Shown: one piece after another, positions 17,990-27,602 of the stretch | Position numbering within the stretch: the first letter of the stretch is position 1 | How the letters are laid out: each line of letters starts with the position of its first letter | The notes under the pieces: model-generated | Seen by the model: the letters and a program-made list of their open reading frames with translations, nothing else | Databases searched by the model: none | What the model was told of the DNA's origin: nothing | Assembly (NCBI GenBank): GCA_918797485.1 | Contig: CAKKNE010000002.1 | Span: 3,810,501 to 3,874,500 of the forward strand | Length of the DNA stretch: 64,000 nt | Reading direction: 5' to 3' | From: Pelagomonas calceolata | Lineage: Eukaryota > Sar > Pelagophyceae > Pelagomonadales > Pelagomonadaceae | Made by a program: the position numbers and the translations under genes

Positions 17990-19388
17990 TGTGTTAGATC
18001 ACGCGCACGAGCAGAGCAGTGCACCGTGCAGTGCACAGGGCTCAATGCAAAAAAGGTCTCGTGCGCGCGTTTCTTGGGCTCGCAGCAACGCGTCGTAGCC
18101 GAAATCGATCCGACACGGATGGCTTTGGCAGAAATAGCTTTGCTAGGACACAGTAGCAGCGCGTTCAACCTGATTAGCTTGCTAGTGTCTTTAACATACT
18201 AGCCATCCTATTTTCGTGATGATATTTGTATCTAGACCCCTCAGGTTTTTGATTGATGTGTGTTAAGGTTGATCTTTGATGTATTTTTGCGTTTTCCTCC
18301 CCCTCCTACCCCTTCCCCCCTTTTTCCCTTCCACTAGTCCGACCCACGTGTTTTTGTTGAGGTGGCCTGGATGCGATCTCAAGCAGAGACTGATAGGACA
18401 CCTCGGCTGCAGTCAAGCCAGCCCCATCTCTACCAGTCAGTCCGAGAATGAAAACGAAATGTACATGAAATGATTTCCGCTCTTTTGATCTTCAGTTCTG
18501 CGTCGATTCACGATCAGACTGGGGTTGTGAAATAAACCACAGCACCAGTTTCGATTGTCACAATTCGACCGATGCTTTGAAATCAAGCACATCACAAGAA
18601 CTAGGTAAGTCAATTGAGTGAGTATCATGCAGGTGTGCGTGTTTGAATCTCTCTTCTGACACATGGACACCGACAATGAATGATGATACAACTTCCACAT
18701 GCTCAAGATTCATGGACTCAGACCAACAGATCTCCAGCATACTATTGCATGTCTGCGATGCATGGAGGATCGACAGAGATCAAAGCCGCCGGCCATGGGT
18801 GATGATCATAGCCATTATCGCGAAGCAAATAGTATATCCAGGGCTCTGAGCGCCAGTACTAACCAGGGCGGCCGCGCATAGGCCGTATGTTAGTCCCCAC
18901 CGCCCAGAGACCATCCCTCAAGGCCTCAAGGGCCGTCTCTTTTCTCGCTTGGATGGCGGCCTTGAGGCGCGGCATCGTCTTGGCCCCTCTGCCAGGTATC
19001 TAATTCTAAATGCCGAAACCTGTGCTTCCCTGAGCTGGCGAGCAAGCGGCGTTACCCTACAAGCCATTAAATACCTACGTACACAGCGAAACCTACTAGC
19101 CCTAACCTAGATAAGTAGTAACATGCATAGGGTAATAGAGTGTGTAGCTCCGCACTTCCCCGGCAGCGTAGTGTAGTCGCTGCATCAGCGAGCTGCTACT
19201 CAAGCCGCACTCTCCAAGCAACGGCGTCCACATCCGTGCGCATCGCTGCATACTTGGTCATTGCAGCCCGATCGCCTTACTTTCCATTTGCGCCCGTCCC
19301 CGGCTCCGGACCGCCGACGCCCGTCCAGTCTGGACCAAAAGTGAACCCCTAGGACACCGCAAAACACGCACACGACGCCAACGCACCC
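17990..19388. other. 1.4 kb intergenic region with lower GC
   Basis: From about 18200 to 18850 the GC content drops well below the window average and reading frames are broken; no domain was found in any short frame. A copy of the GCTAG palindrome (variant) is at 18181-18204. Around 18912-18970, AAGGCCTCAAGG and GGCCTTGAGG words form inverted repeats. The last ~250 bp lead into the TPR-FAD-SAP gene. It may hold decayed transposon sequence, but no ends were identified. Confidence 0.5.
18181..18204. repeat. Palindromic GCTAG/CTAG repeat, copy 3 (diverged)
   Basis: GCTAGTGTCTTTAACATACTAG keeps both CTAG ends but has a changed centre. About 190 bp upstream of the small membrane-protein gene. Confidence 0.5.
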
Positions 19389-21293
19389 ATGTCGAACGGC
19401 GCCGCGACCCAGATGAACGAGATCATGCAGGCCGGCCTCAACAAGGCCGCCGATTTGTTGGACAAGGAGGAGTTCGACGAAGCAGCAAAAGCGGCCGACG
19501 ACGTGTTATTAGGCGCGCGGCTCTCCGTATTGTCAAAGTGCGCGTTGTTGCGAGGCCGCGCCATCCTGGGGCCGCTCATGAAACGCTTAGAAGATGACAA
19601 CGAGACGGACCCGACGGAGACGGAGTTCCGGGAGGCCTGGGTCATGTTCCAGCTCGCTTTGAGGTTTGTGCCCGAGAACGAAGAGGCCCAAGAAGGCCTC
19701 AAATTATTATCGGGCGTCGTGAGCGACCTGCCCGAAGAAGAGGTCACGTTCGAGCCGAACCACGGCGAGGACTTAGATGTGATTATTGTTGGAGCGGGAG
19801 CCTCAGGCATCGGCGTCGCCCTGATGTTGACGGGCTTATTCGGCTTAGAACCCGACCGGGTGCTCCTCGTGGATCGCGGAAATGTGGGAGAAACGTTTCG
19901 CAAGTGGCCCAAGGAGATGCGCTTCATCTCGCCGTCGTTCAACAGCCAGGGCTGGACGCAGTCGTTCGATCTGAACTCAGTCGCGTACGGCACGTCGCCG
20001 GCCTTCACGCTGCACGCGGAGCACCCGACGGGCAACCAGTACGCTGATTATCTGGAAGCTTTAGCTGAGACCAATGAGTTGAACGTCAAAACGGACACGG
20101 AAGTCGTGAGCGTAAAGCCCTTCGACGACGGGTTCGACATGGACGCCCAGACGCTGTCGGAGCAGAAGGCGGGCTTTGAGGTCGAAGTGCGACCCGCCAA
20201 AGGCGGCGTTTCTACCAAATTGCGGTCGAGGTTTGTGGTCTGGGCCGCCGGCGAATTCCAGTACCCGCGCGCGATGACCGAACCGCTCTTCCCCGGTTCG
20301 GAACTGTGTCGGCACAATTCGTCGGTCCGAAGCTGGTCCGACCTTGCTGGAGACGATTTCGTCGTGATCGGGGGCTACGAGAGCGGCATGGACGCCGCGT
20401 CGAACCTCTCGCAGTGCGGGAAGCGGTGCACGGTCGTGTCGTCGACGGCCTGCTGGGACGTGAGCACCGAGGACCCCTCGACGGAGTTGGCGCCCTACAC
20501 GTCCATGCGCATCCGGCAGGCCTGTGCTTCACCGAACCCGCCCAGACTCTTAGCGCCCTTGCGCGTCACTTCTGTCGAGAAGGACGACGACCAATACGTC
20601 GTCAAGGCGACGTGGGGCGCGCCCGTCGTCCATGAAGGTGGAGAGAGAAGAGAACCGGTGCAGTCCGCGGACATGGTCGCGGAGTTGGCGAAACTGAACC
20701 AGACCGAGGGCACGGAGTTCATCCTGAAAACGCCCCAACCGCCGTTACTCTGCGCGGGCTTCGCCGGATCCGTGAAACTCGGCGTCGCCAAGGACTTGTT
20801 CGCGTGGGGCGACCCGGCGAAGGAGCAGGGCTTCGAGGACCTGCCGGTCTTTGATGCGGAAAGCGCCCGCAAAGAAGCCAAGGGCATGAAGGTCGCGCAG
20901 CTGCGGGAGGAGTTGAAGGCCATGGGCCAGCCGACGGAGGGCACGAAGCCCGAACTCATCGAGCGGTTGGTGAGTGCGCACCAGGCCGAGGCCGACTCCG
21001 AGGACGAAGCGATGGAGGAGGCCAAGGGCTGCGCCGAGGGCGCGCCCTTGCTCAATAAATTGGACGAGTCGACGACGACGCCCGGCTTATTCCTCGTGGG
21101 GCCGGCGGTCCGCCACGGCGACCTCAGCTTCTGCTTCGTCTACAAGTTCCGCCAGCGCTTCGGGATTGTGGCCGACGCCATCGCCAAGGGTTTAGGAAGG
21201 GAGACGGCCGCGGCCGTGGACGCCGCGCGGGACATGAACATGTACCTCGACGACTTCGAGTGCTGCAAGGCGGCCTGCGGCGAGGCGTGCTAG
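19389..21293 (+). CDS. TPR-like / flavin oxidoreductase / SAP fusion protein
   Basis: 634 aa. Residues ~10-105 are helical and TPR-like (AADLLDKEEFDEAAKAADDVL ... AWVMFQLALRFVPENEEA). A two-dinucleotide-binding flavoprotein follows: FAD motif VIIVGAGASGIG at ~131-142 and NAD(P) motif DFVVIGGYESGMDAA near 323-337. Inserted before the final flavoprotein block is a SAP-like helix-extended-helix (MKVAQLREELKAMGQPTEG ... IERLVSAH, ~500-532), then an acidic linker. The fold then resumes with GLFLVGPAVRHGDLSFCFVYKFRQRFG (~565-592). The last residues are cysteine-rich (ECCKAACGEAC). The flavoprotein part resembles CzcO/YpdA-like reductases or monooxygenases. SAP motifs usually bind DNA or RNA. Substrate and location are unknown. 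Confidence 0.72.
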   Translation: MSNGAATQMNEIMQAGLNKAADLLDKEEFDEAAKAADDVLLGARLSVLSKCALLRGRAILGPLMKRLEDDNETDPTETEFREAWVMFQLALRFVPENEEAQEGLKLLSGVVSDLPEEEVTFEPNHGEDLDVIIVGAGASGIGVALMLTGLFGLEPDRVLLVDRGNVGETFRKWPKEMRFISPSFNSQGWTQSFDLNSVAYGTSPAFTLHAEHPTGNQYADYLEALAETNELNVKTDTEVVSVKPFDDGFDMDAQTLSEQKAGFEVEVRPAKGGVSTKLRSRFVVWAAGEFQYPRAMTEPLFPGSELCRHNSSVRSWSDLAGDDFVVIGGYESGMDAASNLSQCGKRCTVVSSTACWDVSTEDPSTELAPYTSMRIRQACASPNPPRLLAPLRVTSVEKDDDQYVVKATWGAPVVHEGGERREPVQSADMVAELAKLNQTEGTEFILKTPQPPLLCAGFAGSVKLGVAKDLFAWGDPAKEQGFEDLPVFDAESARKEAKGMKVAQLREELKAMGQPTEGTKPELIERLVSAHQAEADSEDEAMEEAKGCAEGAPLLNKLDESTTTPGLFLVGPAVRHGDLSFCFVYKFRQRFGIVADAIAKGLGRETAAAVDAARDMNMYLDDFECCKAACGEAC

Positions 21294-21380
21294 GAGTGTC
21301 CTCCTCCCCCAAGTCTAAGTTATATTTGCCTGTGAGCGCGCGGAGGGGTGCGGCTTGATAATGTGATGTTCTTGTTTTTA

Positions 21381-21840
21381 CTCAGTAGTAACCGACGTGG
21401 AACGCGTACTCGACGACGCGGCGGACCATCTCCGGCGGGAGACTTCGGTGGGCGAACTTAATATCGCTGCGAGGGCGTTGAGGTGGTTGTGCTCGTACTT
21501 TTTTATGCCGCCCGCGGCTCTCACTTTCTGGATGTACGCGTTGGTCGTTTCTGCGGGGAGGGCAGCGCCGGCGCGGAGGAGGATCGGGAAGAGGTGGCGC
21601 TTGGAGTAGCGAATTGCGTAGTCCAGGGGCATATCTCCCGCGTGATCTCTCGCGTTTAGATCGGCGCCGTTTCTGATGATCAGTAATACAACCTCGACGT
21701 CATCGTCTCGCTAACACGCAAAGAGAAGAGGCATTCTATTGTTGTTGTCGCCCCGGTTCACGTCGGCACCGGCTTCGAGCAGGGCGGCGACGAAGTCCGC
21801 GTTGCTGAAGCCGGCAGCGTAATGGAGCGGTGTCATCTGG
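21381..21840 (-). pseudogene. Ankyrin-family pseudogene (in-frame stop plus frameshift)
   Basis: The minus strand reads TPLHYAAGFSNADFVAALLE...GADVNRGDNNNRMPLLFAC, then an in-frame TAG, then continues in the same frame as RDDDVEVVLLIIRNGADLN and PILLRAGAALPAETTNAYIQ. After LNALAAI the frame must change, near 21455-21462, to read FAHRSLPPEMVRRVVEYAF and GYY, the conserved family tail. Two independent lesions make a broken copy likely. The nucleotides over the GADVNRGD region are almost identical to the gene at 2-463, and the homology extends past the stop codon, so the duplication is recent. The upstream part is lost at the CCCA satellite. Confidence 0.75.
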
Positions 21841-21867
21841 GGCCGATCGCGCACACAATCTCCGCGC

Positions 21868-22022
21868 GCCACCCACCTACCTACTACCCACCACCTACCC
21901 ACCCACCCACCACCCACCCACCCACCCACCCACCCACCCACCCACCCACCCACCACCCACCCACCCACACCCACCCACCCACCCACCACCCACCCACCCA
22001 CCCACCCACCCACCCACCCACG
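21868..22022. repeat. CCCA-type tetranucleotide satellite
   Basis: About 155 bp of near-continuous CCCA units with occasional CCA or CCCACA interruptions and a few CCTA units at the left end. The other strand is a GTGGG/TGGG run with strong quadruplex-forming potential. It separates the ankyrin pseudogene from the ZnT gene and lies about 30 bp beyond the ZnT stop codon. Confidence 0.9.
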
Positions 22023-22054
22023 CACAAGGGAGGGAAGGGCGCCAGAGCAGGCGC

Positions 22055-23662
22055 TCAGCAGAGAGAATCCTCGCGCGGACGCCCGCCCATGTCGGGCGAC
22101 ATGTGCTCCTGCGAGCAGCACGTCCGCGCGCGGCAGTGCGAGGCCTGGACCTGGATCGTCGCGTGGTCGATGTCGAAGTCGTCGGCGCAGACGTCCTGGC
22201 AGCGCATGAGCACCTCGTCGTGCGTCGCCCCCGGCGCGAGGACGACGTGGCACGACATCGCCGGCCTGTCGGCCGTGAGCTCCCAGACGTGGATGTCGTG
22301 CACGTCGCCCACGCCCTCGACGTCCTCCAAGCCCTTCTTCAGGCCCCCGATGTCCACGTTCGCCGGCGCGCCCTCCAACAAAATATTGACCGCCTTGCCC
22401 ATGAAGCCCATCGTCGTCCTGACCACGATCAGCGCAAAAAATAAAGTAACGAGCGGGTCGGCGACCTGCCACGTCGGCCGCCACCAGATGACGGCGCCGG
22501 CCAGGATGACGCCCAGGTTCTGCAATAAGTCGCCCAAGACGTGGAGGTAGGCCGCGTCGATGTTCATCTGGCGCTTCTTGGTTTTTGGAGGTGGCGTCTG
22601 CGTCGGTATGGCACTGTAGCCTTTCTTTGATGAGTGTAAGGGTGTCCGGTGGTCGCTGTGGCCGTGCTCTATATCATGCTTGGACTCCTCGTGCGCGCGC
22701 GCGCTGCCGTGGTCGTGCGCCGCGTCGTGGCCGTGGCTCGAGCCGTGGCCGTGGGACTCCTCCTTGTGGCCATGATCGGAGTGGCCATGGTCCTCGTCGC
22801 AGCAGTCGTGGTCGTGGCCCTTGTGACCGTGAGACTCATGAGAGTGCTCTGAGTGGCCGTGGTCCTCGTCGCAGCAGTCGTGGTCGTGGCCCTTGTGGCC
22901 GTGCTCCGAGTGATCGTGCTCCTTGTGCCCGTGCGCCTCGTGGCCGTGATCCTCGTCGCAGCAATCGCCGTGGTCGTGCCCGGAACCGTGGCCGTGCGCG
23001 TCCGCGCCGTGGCCGTGCGCCTCGTGGTCGTGGCCGGAACCGTGGCCGTGGGCCGCGTCGTGGCCGTGGGCCCCGGCGCCGCGGTAGGAGGCGAGCGCGT
23101 CGCCGTGTAACGGGTTGTGGCCATGGTCGCCGTCGCAGCACGCATGGTCGTCCTTGTGCCCGTGGCCGTGCCCATGACCGTGGCCGTGGCCGTGGTCGTG
23201 GCCCCCGAAGCCGTGCGAGTGCGCCCCCAAGATCCGCTCCATCGCGACGTTGGTTAACACCCCGAAGCACCCCAGGATGACCATGAGCTTGCCGTCGACG
23301 GGTTTGGCGTTGCCTTGGACGTAGGCGTGGATGCGGCAGAAGGCTTCGTAGACCAAGCCACCGGTTACGGCCCAGAGGGCGAGCGTCGACGCGAGCGCGC
23401 CCACGACCTCGACCCGCGCCAAGCCATACGTGTGGCGCATCGTCGGGCCCCGCTTGGCCACTCGCAAGGCCGCTAGACTCACCGCGAACGACGCCGCGTC
23501 GCTCAGCATGTGCGCGGCGTCGCCGAGCATGGCCAACGAGCCGGCCACTATGGCAAATGCTCCTTCAAAAACCATGAAGGTCAGCGTGAGCACGACGCCC
23601 GCCGTGAGCTTCTCCTCGTCGGTCAGGGGCCGGCCGACGAGGCGCTCGACGAGCCGGCTCAT
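22055..23662 (-). CDS. Zinc transporter of the cation diffusion facilitator (ZnT/SLC30) family with a giant histidine loop
   Basis: 535 aa. CDF proteins export zinc from the cytosol into organelles or out of the cell by proton exchange. The two zinc-site motifs are present, HMLSD in TM2 and HVLGD in TM5, with hydrophobic segments around GVVLTLTFMVFEGAFAIVAG, LASTLALWAVTGGLVY and LVTLFFALIVVRTTMGF. Between TM4 and TM5 is an exceptionally long loop (~residues 155-345) made of HGH, HDH and four DCCDEDHGH-type repeats. The C-terminal cytoplasmic domain contains DIHVWELTADRPAMSCHVVL. The tail holds CRARTCC, a further cysteine-rich metal-site candidate. The ATG at 23662 is the first in frame. Confidence 0.9.
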   Translation of the reverse strand: MSRLVERLVGRPLTDEEKLTAGVVLTLTFMVFEGAFAIVAGSLAMLGDAAHMLSDAASFAVSLAALRVAKRGPTMRHTYGLARVEVVGALASTLALWAVTGGLVYEAFCRIHAYVQGNAKPVDGKLMVILGCFGVLTNVAMERILGAHSHGFGGHDHGHGHGHGHGHGHKDDHACCDGDHGHNPLHGDALASYRGAGAHGHDAAHGHGSGHDHEAHGHGADAHGHGSGHDHGDCCDEDHGHEAHGHKEHDHSEHGHKGHDHDCCDEDHGHSEHSHESHGHKGHDHDCCDEDHGHSDHGHKEESHGHGSSHGHDAAHDHGSARAHEESKHDIEHGHSDHRTPLHSSKKGYSAIPTQTPPPKTKKRQMNIDAAYLHVLGDLLQNLGVILAGAVIWWRPTWQVADPLVTLFFALIVVRTTMGFMGKAVNILLEGAPANVDIGGLKKGLEDVEGVGDVHDIHVWELTADRPAMSCHVVLAPGATHDEVLMRCQDVCADDFDIDHATIQVQASHCRARTCCSQEHMSPDMGGRPREDSLC

Positions 23663-24241
23663 CCTTGTGCTGCTCTCACTTTCTTACTTGCTTACTCTCT
23701 CTTGGCGGAGTTTCACACGCGCGTGTGCTGGTACCTCTTATCGCTGTCGTGAGCGTGGCTCACACTTGCTGCCTCTCTCACTCACTTTTACTTGGTGTTT
23801 GAATGTATGCGTTTCGCGCTCGTTTTCTGGTACCGCGCTTGCGCTGGTCGATCGCTGTCGTGAAACGCGCGTCGCGCGCGACAGCGGTTCAGTGCTCGTC
23901 TGTAAATGCCCTGCATGCACACGAGGCAGAGGCCTGAATTGTGGCCTCGCTAGGACAGCGCAGGAATCGATTAGCCCGGGCGAATGAAGCCCTCGCTTAG
24001 GACAGGGTGGCATGAGCACTTCATTTAATCGGCTACTGGATTTATAGACGCTAGCTACACCCCCCCCAGGCGAGCCTCTCTAGACGCGCTACTTATCTCG
24101 CCCCGGCGATTTTGGCTTTTACGCACCACGCTGCACCTCGCCAGCCGAGCAGGCCACTCAGCGGCACTCCTTTGCCAGCACTCAGCGCGCTGTCAAAGTT
24201 TGAAGCGCGAGGAAGCAGCGCAACGCGAGCATCGCTGAGCC
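23663..24241. promoter_or_regulatory. Divergent intergenic region between ZnT and eIF3e
   Basis: 579 bp shared upstream region. It holds a pyrimidine-rich stretch (CTCTC/CTTACTTGC words) at 23680-23800. The words CGCTGTCGTGA and GCGCG recur at 23743 and 23851, suggesting a short local duplication. No open frame of interest. Confidence 0.4.
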
Positions 24242-25585
24242 ATGGCTGAGACCGCCGCACCGCGCCGCGTCGACTATGACCTGACGCACAAGGCGGCTCC
24301 TTATTTAGACGCTCACCTGGTCTTTCCGTTACTCGAGTTCCTCGAGGAGCACACGACGTACCAGGCGGGCGACGTGCGCAAAGCGCGATTAGCACTCGTA
24401 GCCAAGACGAACATGGTCGACTACGCGATCGAGATTCGGGAGGAACTAGACAACAACAACGCTAGGTTAGAAGGAATACCAACGGTCGCGGAGATGGAAG
24501 GTAGGAGAGATAGCGTCTTCGCGACGTTAGATCGCCTCGAGAAGCAAACGGAGAACCTGAGGAATTTACTAGAGGACGCGGATCAAGTAGACGAGCTCAA
24601 GGCCGAAGGCAAGTTCACGAAGGCGCACCTCGCGGAGGCCCACGGTGTCACTGCCCAGGACTGGGTCGATTACGCCGAGTTCGCAAAATTTTTATACGAG
24701 TGCGGCGACTACGAGGGCGCGAGAGATATGCTCGACCACTTCCTGGCCATCAACTTTCCCGATGGTGTTTCTGATACGTCCGCCGATGCCGACGGGCGAG
24801 GCTTCCGGGCCTTGTGGGGCAAGTTCGCCTCCGAGATTTTGCTCAAGAACTGGGACGCGGCCATGGCCGATTTACTTACTTTGAGGAGCGCCATTGATGA
24901 GAGGGGCTTCCCGCCCTTGCAAGCGCTGCAGCAGCGGTCGTGGCTGTGCCATTGGTCGCTCTTCGTCTTCTTTAACCACGCGAAGGGCCACGATGGCATC
25001 ATCGACCTGTTCTTGGCGGACAAGTACCTGCAGGCCATCCAGACGAACTGCCCTTGGCTTCTTAGATATTTGACCTGTGCCGTCGTGATCAACAAGCGGA
25101 GGCGGAGTACGCTGAAGGATCTCGTACGAGTCGTGTCTCAGGAGACGGATCTGTCCGGGGACCCGACGACGTCGTTCCTAGATAGTTTGTATATCAAGTT
25201 CGACTTCGACGAGGCCCAGAACACGCTCGCGAACTGCGAGACGGCTCTGCGGGCGGACTACTTCCTCTGCAACTGTGCAGACGCGTTTATGGCCGACGCG
25301 CGCCTGTTCGTCTTCGAGACGTACTGCCGCATCCACACGTGTATTGATATTGAGATGCTCGCCGGCAAGCTCGTCATGGACAAGGACAAGGCGGAACGCT
25401 GGGTCGTCGATTTGATCCGGGGGAGTTTGTTAGATGCGAAGGTCGACAGCGGCGCGAACACGGTGGTCATGGGCGCGAAGCAGCCCTCGGTCTACGACCA
25501 GGTCGTCGACAAGACGCGGGACCTGTCGCAGCGGACGGCGGCGCTGCTGGGCGCGCTCGAGGCGAAGGTGTGCGCGGAGGCCTAG
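24242..25585 (+). CDS. EIF3E: Eukaryotic translation initiation factor 3 subunit E
   Basis: 447 aa, the normal length for eIF3e/INT6. The N-terminal eIF3e region begins YDLTHKAAPYLDAHLVFPLLEFL, a hallmark of the family. Helical repeats follow, and a PCI domain (~residues 290-400) is seen at DEAQNTLANCETALRADYFL ... FVFETYCRIHTCIDIEMLA. eIF3e belongs to the eIF3 complex that recruits mRNA to the 40S ribosome. Single exon; the ATG at 24242 follows a GAGC context. It is convergent with the RhoGAP/SH3-like gene. Confidence 0.93.
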   Translation: MAETAAPRRVDYDLTHKAAPYLDAHLVFPLLEFLEEHTTYQAGDVRKARLALVAKTNMVDYAIEIREELDNNNARLEGIPTVAEMEGRRDSVFATLDRLEKQTENLRNLLEDADQVDELKAEGKFTKAHLAEAHGVTAQDWVDYAEFAKFLYECGDYEGARDMLDHFLAINFPDGVSDTSADADGRGFRALWGKFASEILLKNWDAAMADLLTLRSAIDERGFPPLQALQQRSWLCHWSLFVFFNHAKGHDGIIDLFLADKYLQAIQTNCPWLLRYLTCAVVINKRRRSTLKDLVRVVSQETDLSGDPTTSFLDSLYIKFDFDEAQNTLANCETALRADYFLCNCADAFMADARLFVFETYCRIHTCIDIEMLAGKLVMDKDKAERWVVDLIRGSLLDAKVDSGANTVVMGAKQPSVYDQVVDKTRDLSQRTAALLGALEAKVCAEA

Positions 25586-25788
25586 GGTAACGGAGCATGA
25601 CTATATCTTGTGGCGTCGACGGCGTCGCGGGGGACTTGTCGTCCTCCCGCACTGGCACAGGCCCGGGTCGGGTAACAGTAGCCAATGCTCTGCTTTTGGC
25701 GTTGCGCCGACGGAAGCCACTGGTGCCCGGCATCTTGCCCGGCGGCCGCGAGATAGGTCGAGTACTAGTAACGCAACAGATATGCTTA

Positions 25789-27354
25789 TCACAAGAGCTC
25801 CCGCACGTACTGGTGGGGCACGTAGCCCTCGCCGCCCCCGTCGACCTCCCTCGCGAAGACCCACTCGTCCCATTTCTTCAGGCACGCGGCCCGCACGAGG
25901 ACCACGTCCCCCGCGGCGACTGAGAGCTCCGATTCGTGCTCCGCGGCGAAGTCGTGGACGACGCGGCAGCGCCGGAACCCGCGGCGCTTCTCCGTCGCGG
26001 AGCTCGTCGGCAAGGTGCGGACCGGTGCCGGTGGCGTCGCGACCGGTTTTGGTTCCGGCGGGGCTGAAGGAGGCGTCGCGACGGGCTCCGGAGGAGGTGC
26101 CGGCGCCGCGACCGGCGCCGGATCCGGGGGGACCTCCCGAGCGGCCCGCCGCTGCATGCGACCGGTAGGCTTATGGGTCCCGGAGCTCGTCGCCGGTTGT
26201 TTTTCGTGGTGTTGGCGTTTCGCAGGAGCCACCGGAGTCGCGGGCGGCGCGTGCGCGACGGCGACCTCGCGCCGCAAGGTCGGCGGGGCCGGCGCGGGCT
26301 GCTGCTGCGTCTCTCGGGCAGCGATGGCCTCGCGGATCTTCGACAGCTTCGCGTCGAAGGAGGCGTCCTTCGAGCGGGGCGGCGGCGGCGGAGGCTTCGG
26401 CTTCTTCCAAGCCGCGTGGTGGTGCTTCTTCGCCGCCGCCGCGACGGCGACGGGCGCCGCGGCCATGACCGCGACCTCGCGCCGGACGGGCGACTCAAAC
26501 GAGACGCGCCGCCTCGCGGGTTCCTCGTCCGACGGCGCGGCCGCCTGGCGCGTCGCCTCCGCGACCGCCGCGTCCGCGAGGGCGCGCCGGCGCAGGGCCG
26601 CGGGCGACGGGCGGGGCGGCGACGCGGGCCCGCCGGCGGCCGCGTTCACGACGCGCAGGAGCCGCTCGCAGGCGACGGTCGCCCGCATCGCCTCGTCGGC
26701 GCTCGAGGCGCAGCCCCGGCCGAAGACGAGGGGCGCGACCATCAGGGCGAGGCCCCGCCACGACGCGCCGTTCAGGCGCTGGCGCCGCACGAGCCGCCCG
26801 AGGTGCAGGGCGAGGCGCTCGAGCACCTGGTGGTGGAGGCTCGCGAGCCCCGCCAGCAGGGCGTCGAGCGCCTGGGCGCCGGCGGCCGCGTCCGTGTCGG
26901 TCGCGGCGGAAATGCATGCGGCCCGCTTGTCGACCGGTATGAGTGGCGCACGCGATCGCAGTAGCGCCGCGACCGCGTCGAGGACGGCGTGCGGGTCGCC
27001 GGCGTCGATGGCCGACGCGATCGACTTCGTCCGCTGGCCGCCGTCGACGCGCGCGCCGGCGCCCAGGGCGAAGACCTTGACCACTGCCTTGCGCGCGACG
27101 TCGCCCTTCTCGAGCCAGAGGCCGCGGCGGCACATGGCGCGCTCGTCGCGCTCGAACGCGTCGAGCGCGCTGCGCAGCGCGCCCACGTCGCCGCGCGTCC
27201 AGGGCGGCGCCGATGGGGCCGACGGCGTGTCGTCCTCGTCCGCGCGGGCGGCGCCGCAGGCCGGGCAAAAACGATTTTTCGACTTGAGCCTCGCGCCGCA
27301 GGTGGCGCACTGATGGCTTCCTTTGGTCGCGCTTCCCCAGCGGAAGAGCGGCAT
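25789..27354 (-). CDS. Zinc-ribbon / degenerate RhoGAP-like / SH3 protein
   Basis: 521 aa. The N-terminus has a zinc ribbon (CATCGARLKSKNRFCPACG, residues ~17-35). Residues ~55-225 look like a RhoGAP domain: RRGLWLEKGD at the arginine-finger loop, HAVLDAVAALLRSRAPLIPVD, and LNGASWRGLALMVAPLVFG at the end. The finger arginine of the usual GIFRxSG loop is replaced (GLWLEKG), so catalysis is doubtful. A long proline/alanine-rich linker with PPPPPPRSK patches follows. The last ~65 residues form an SH3 domain (CRVVHDFAAEHESELSVAAGD ... GYVPHQYVREL). Likely an adaptor in actin or Rho signalling. The RhoGAP call is from pattern only. Confidence 0.6.
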   Translation of the reverse strand: MPLFRWGSATKGSHQCATCGARLKSKNRFCPACGAARADEDDTPSAPSAPPWTRGDVGALRSALDAFERDERAMCRRGLWLEKGDVARKAVVKVFALGAGARVDGGQRTKSIASAIDAGDPHAVLDAVAALLRSRAPLIPVDKRAACISAATDTDAAAGAQALDALLAGLASLHHQVLERLALHLGRLVRRQRLNGASWRGLALMVAPLVFGRGCASSADEAMRATVACERLLRVVNAAAGGPASPPRPSPAALRRRALADAAVAEATRQAAAPSDEEPARRRVSFESPVRREVAVMAAAPVAVAAAAKKHHHAAWKKPKPPPPPPRSKDASFDAKLSKIREAIAARETQQQPAPAPPTLRREVAVAHAPPATPVAPAKRQHHEKQPATSSGTHKPTGRMQRRAAREVPPDPAPVAAPAPPPEPVATPPSAPPEPKPVATPPAPVRTLPTSSATEKRRGFRRCRVVHDFAAEHESELSVAAGDVVLVRAACLKKWDEWVFAREVDGGGEGYVPHQYVRELL

Positions 27355-27602
27355 CGCGTTCGTATCGCAGGCTGCCCAGCAGCAAACTCTGGGGCTCGGC
27401 GCGTCGCTCGCGGTCCGGGGCTGCTCCCGCAGCCTTGTGCGCTGCCGCCAAAGAGCTGCGCGAGTCGTGCGTCGCGAGCTCGCGCTTTACGCCGCGCACA
27501 GAGCTTTGCAAGGCGCGTTGCACGAAGCGCTACAGCCAGCAGCAGATGAGGACAAAAATGGGAGCACGCGACGCTGCCCCGGCGGACTAGCGCACCGACA
27601 CG

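Noticed and set aside
17594-18202. Plus-strand open frames opposite the small membrane protein
   Set aside because: They show no domain or hydrophobic pattern, whereas the minus-strand frame encodes two clean membrane helices.
21868-22022. Telomeric repeat
   Set aside because: The unit is CCCA, not CCCTAA or CCCTAAA, and it is internal between genes.
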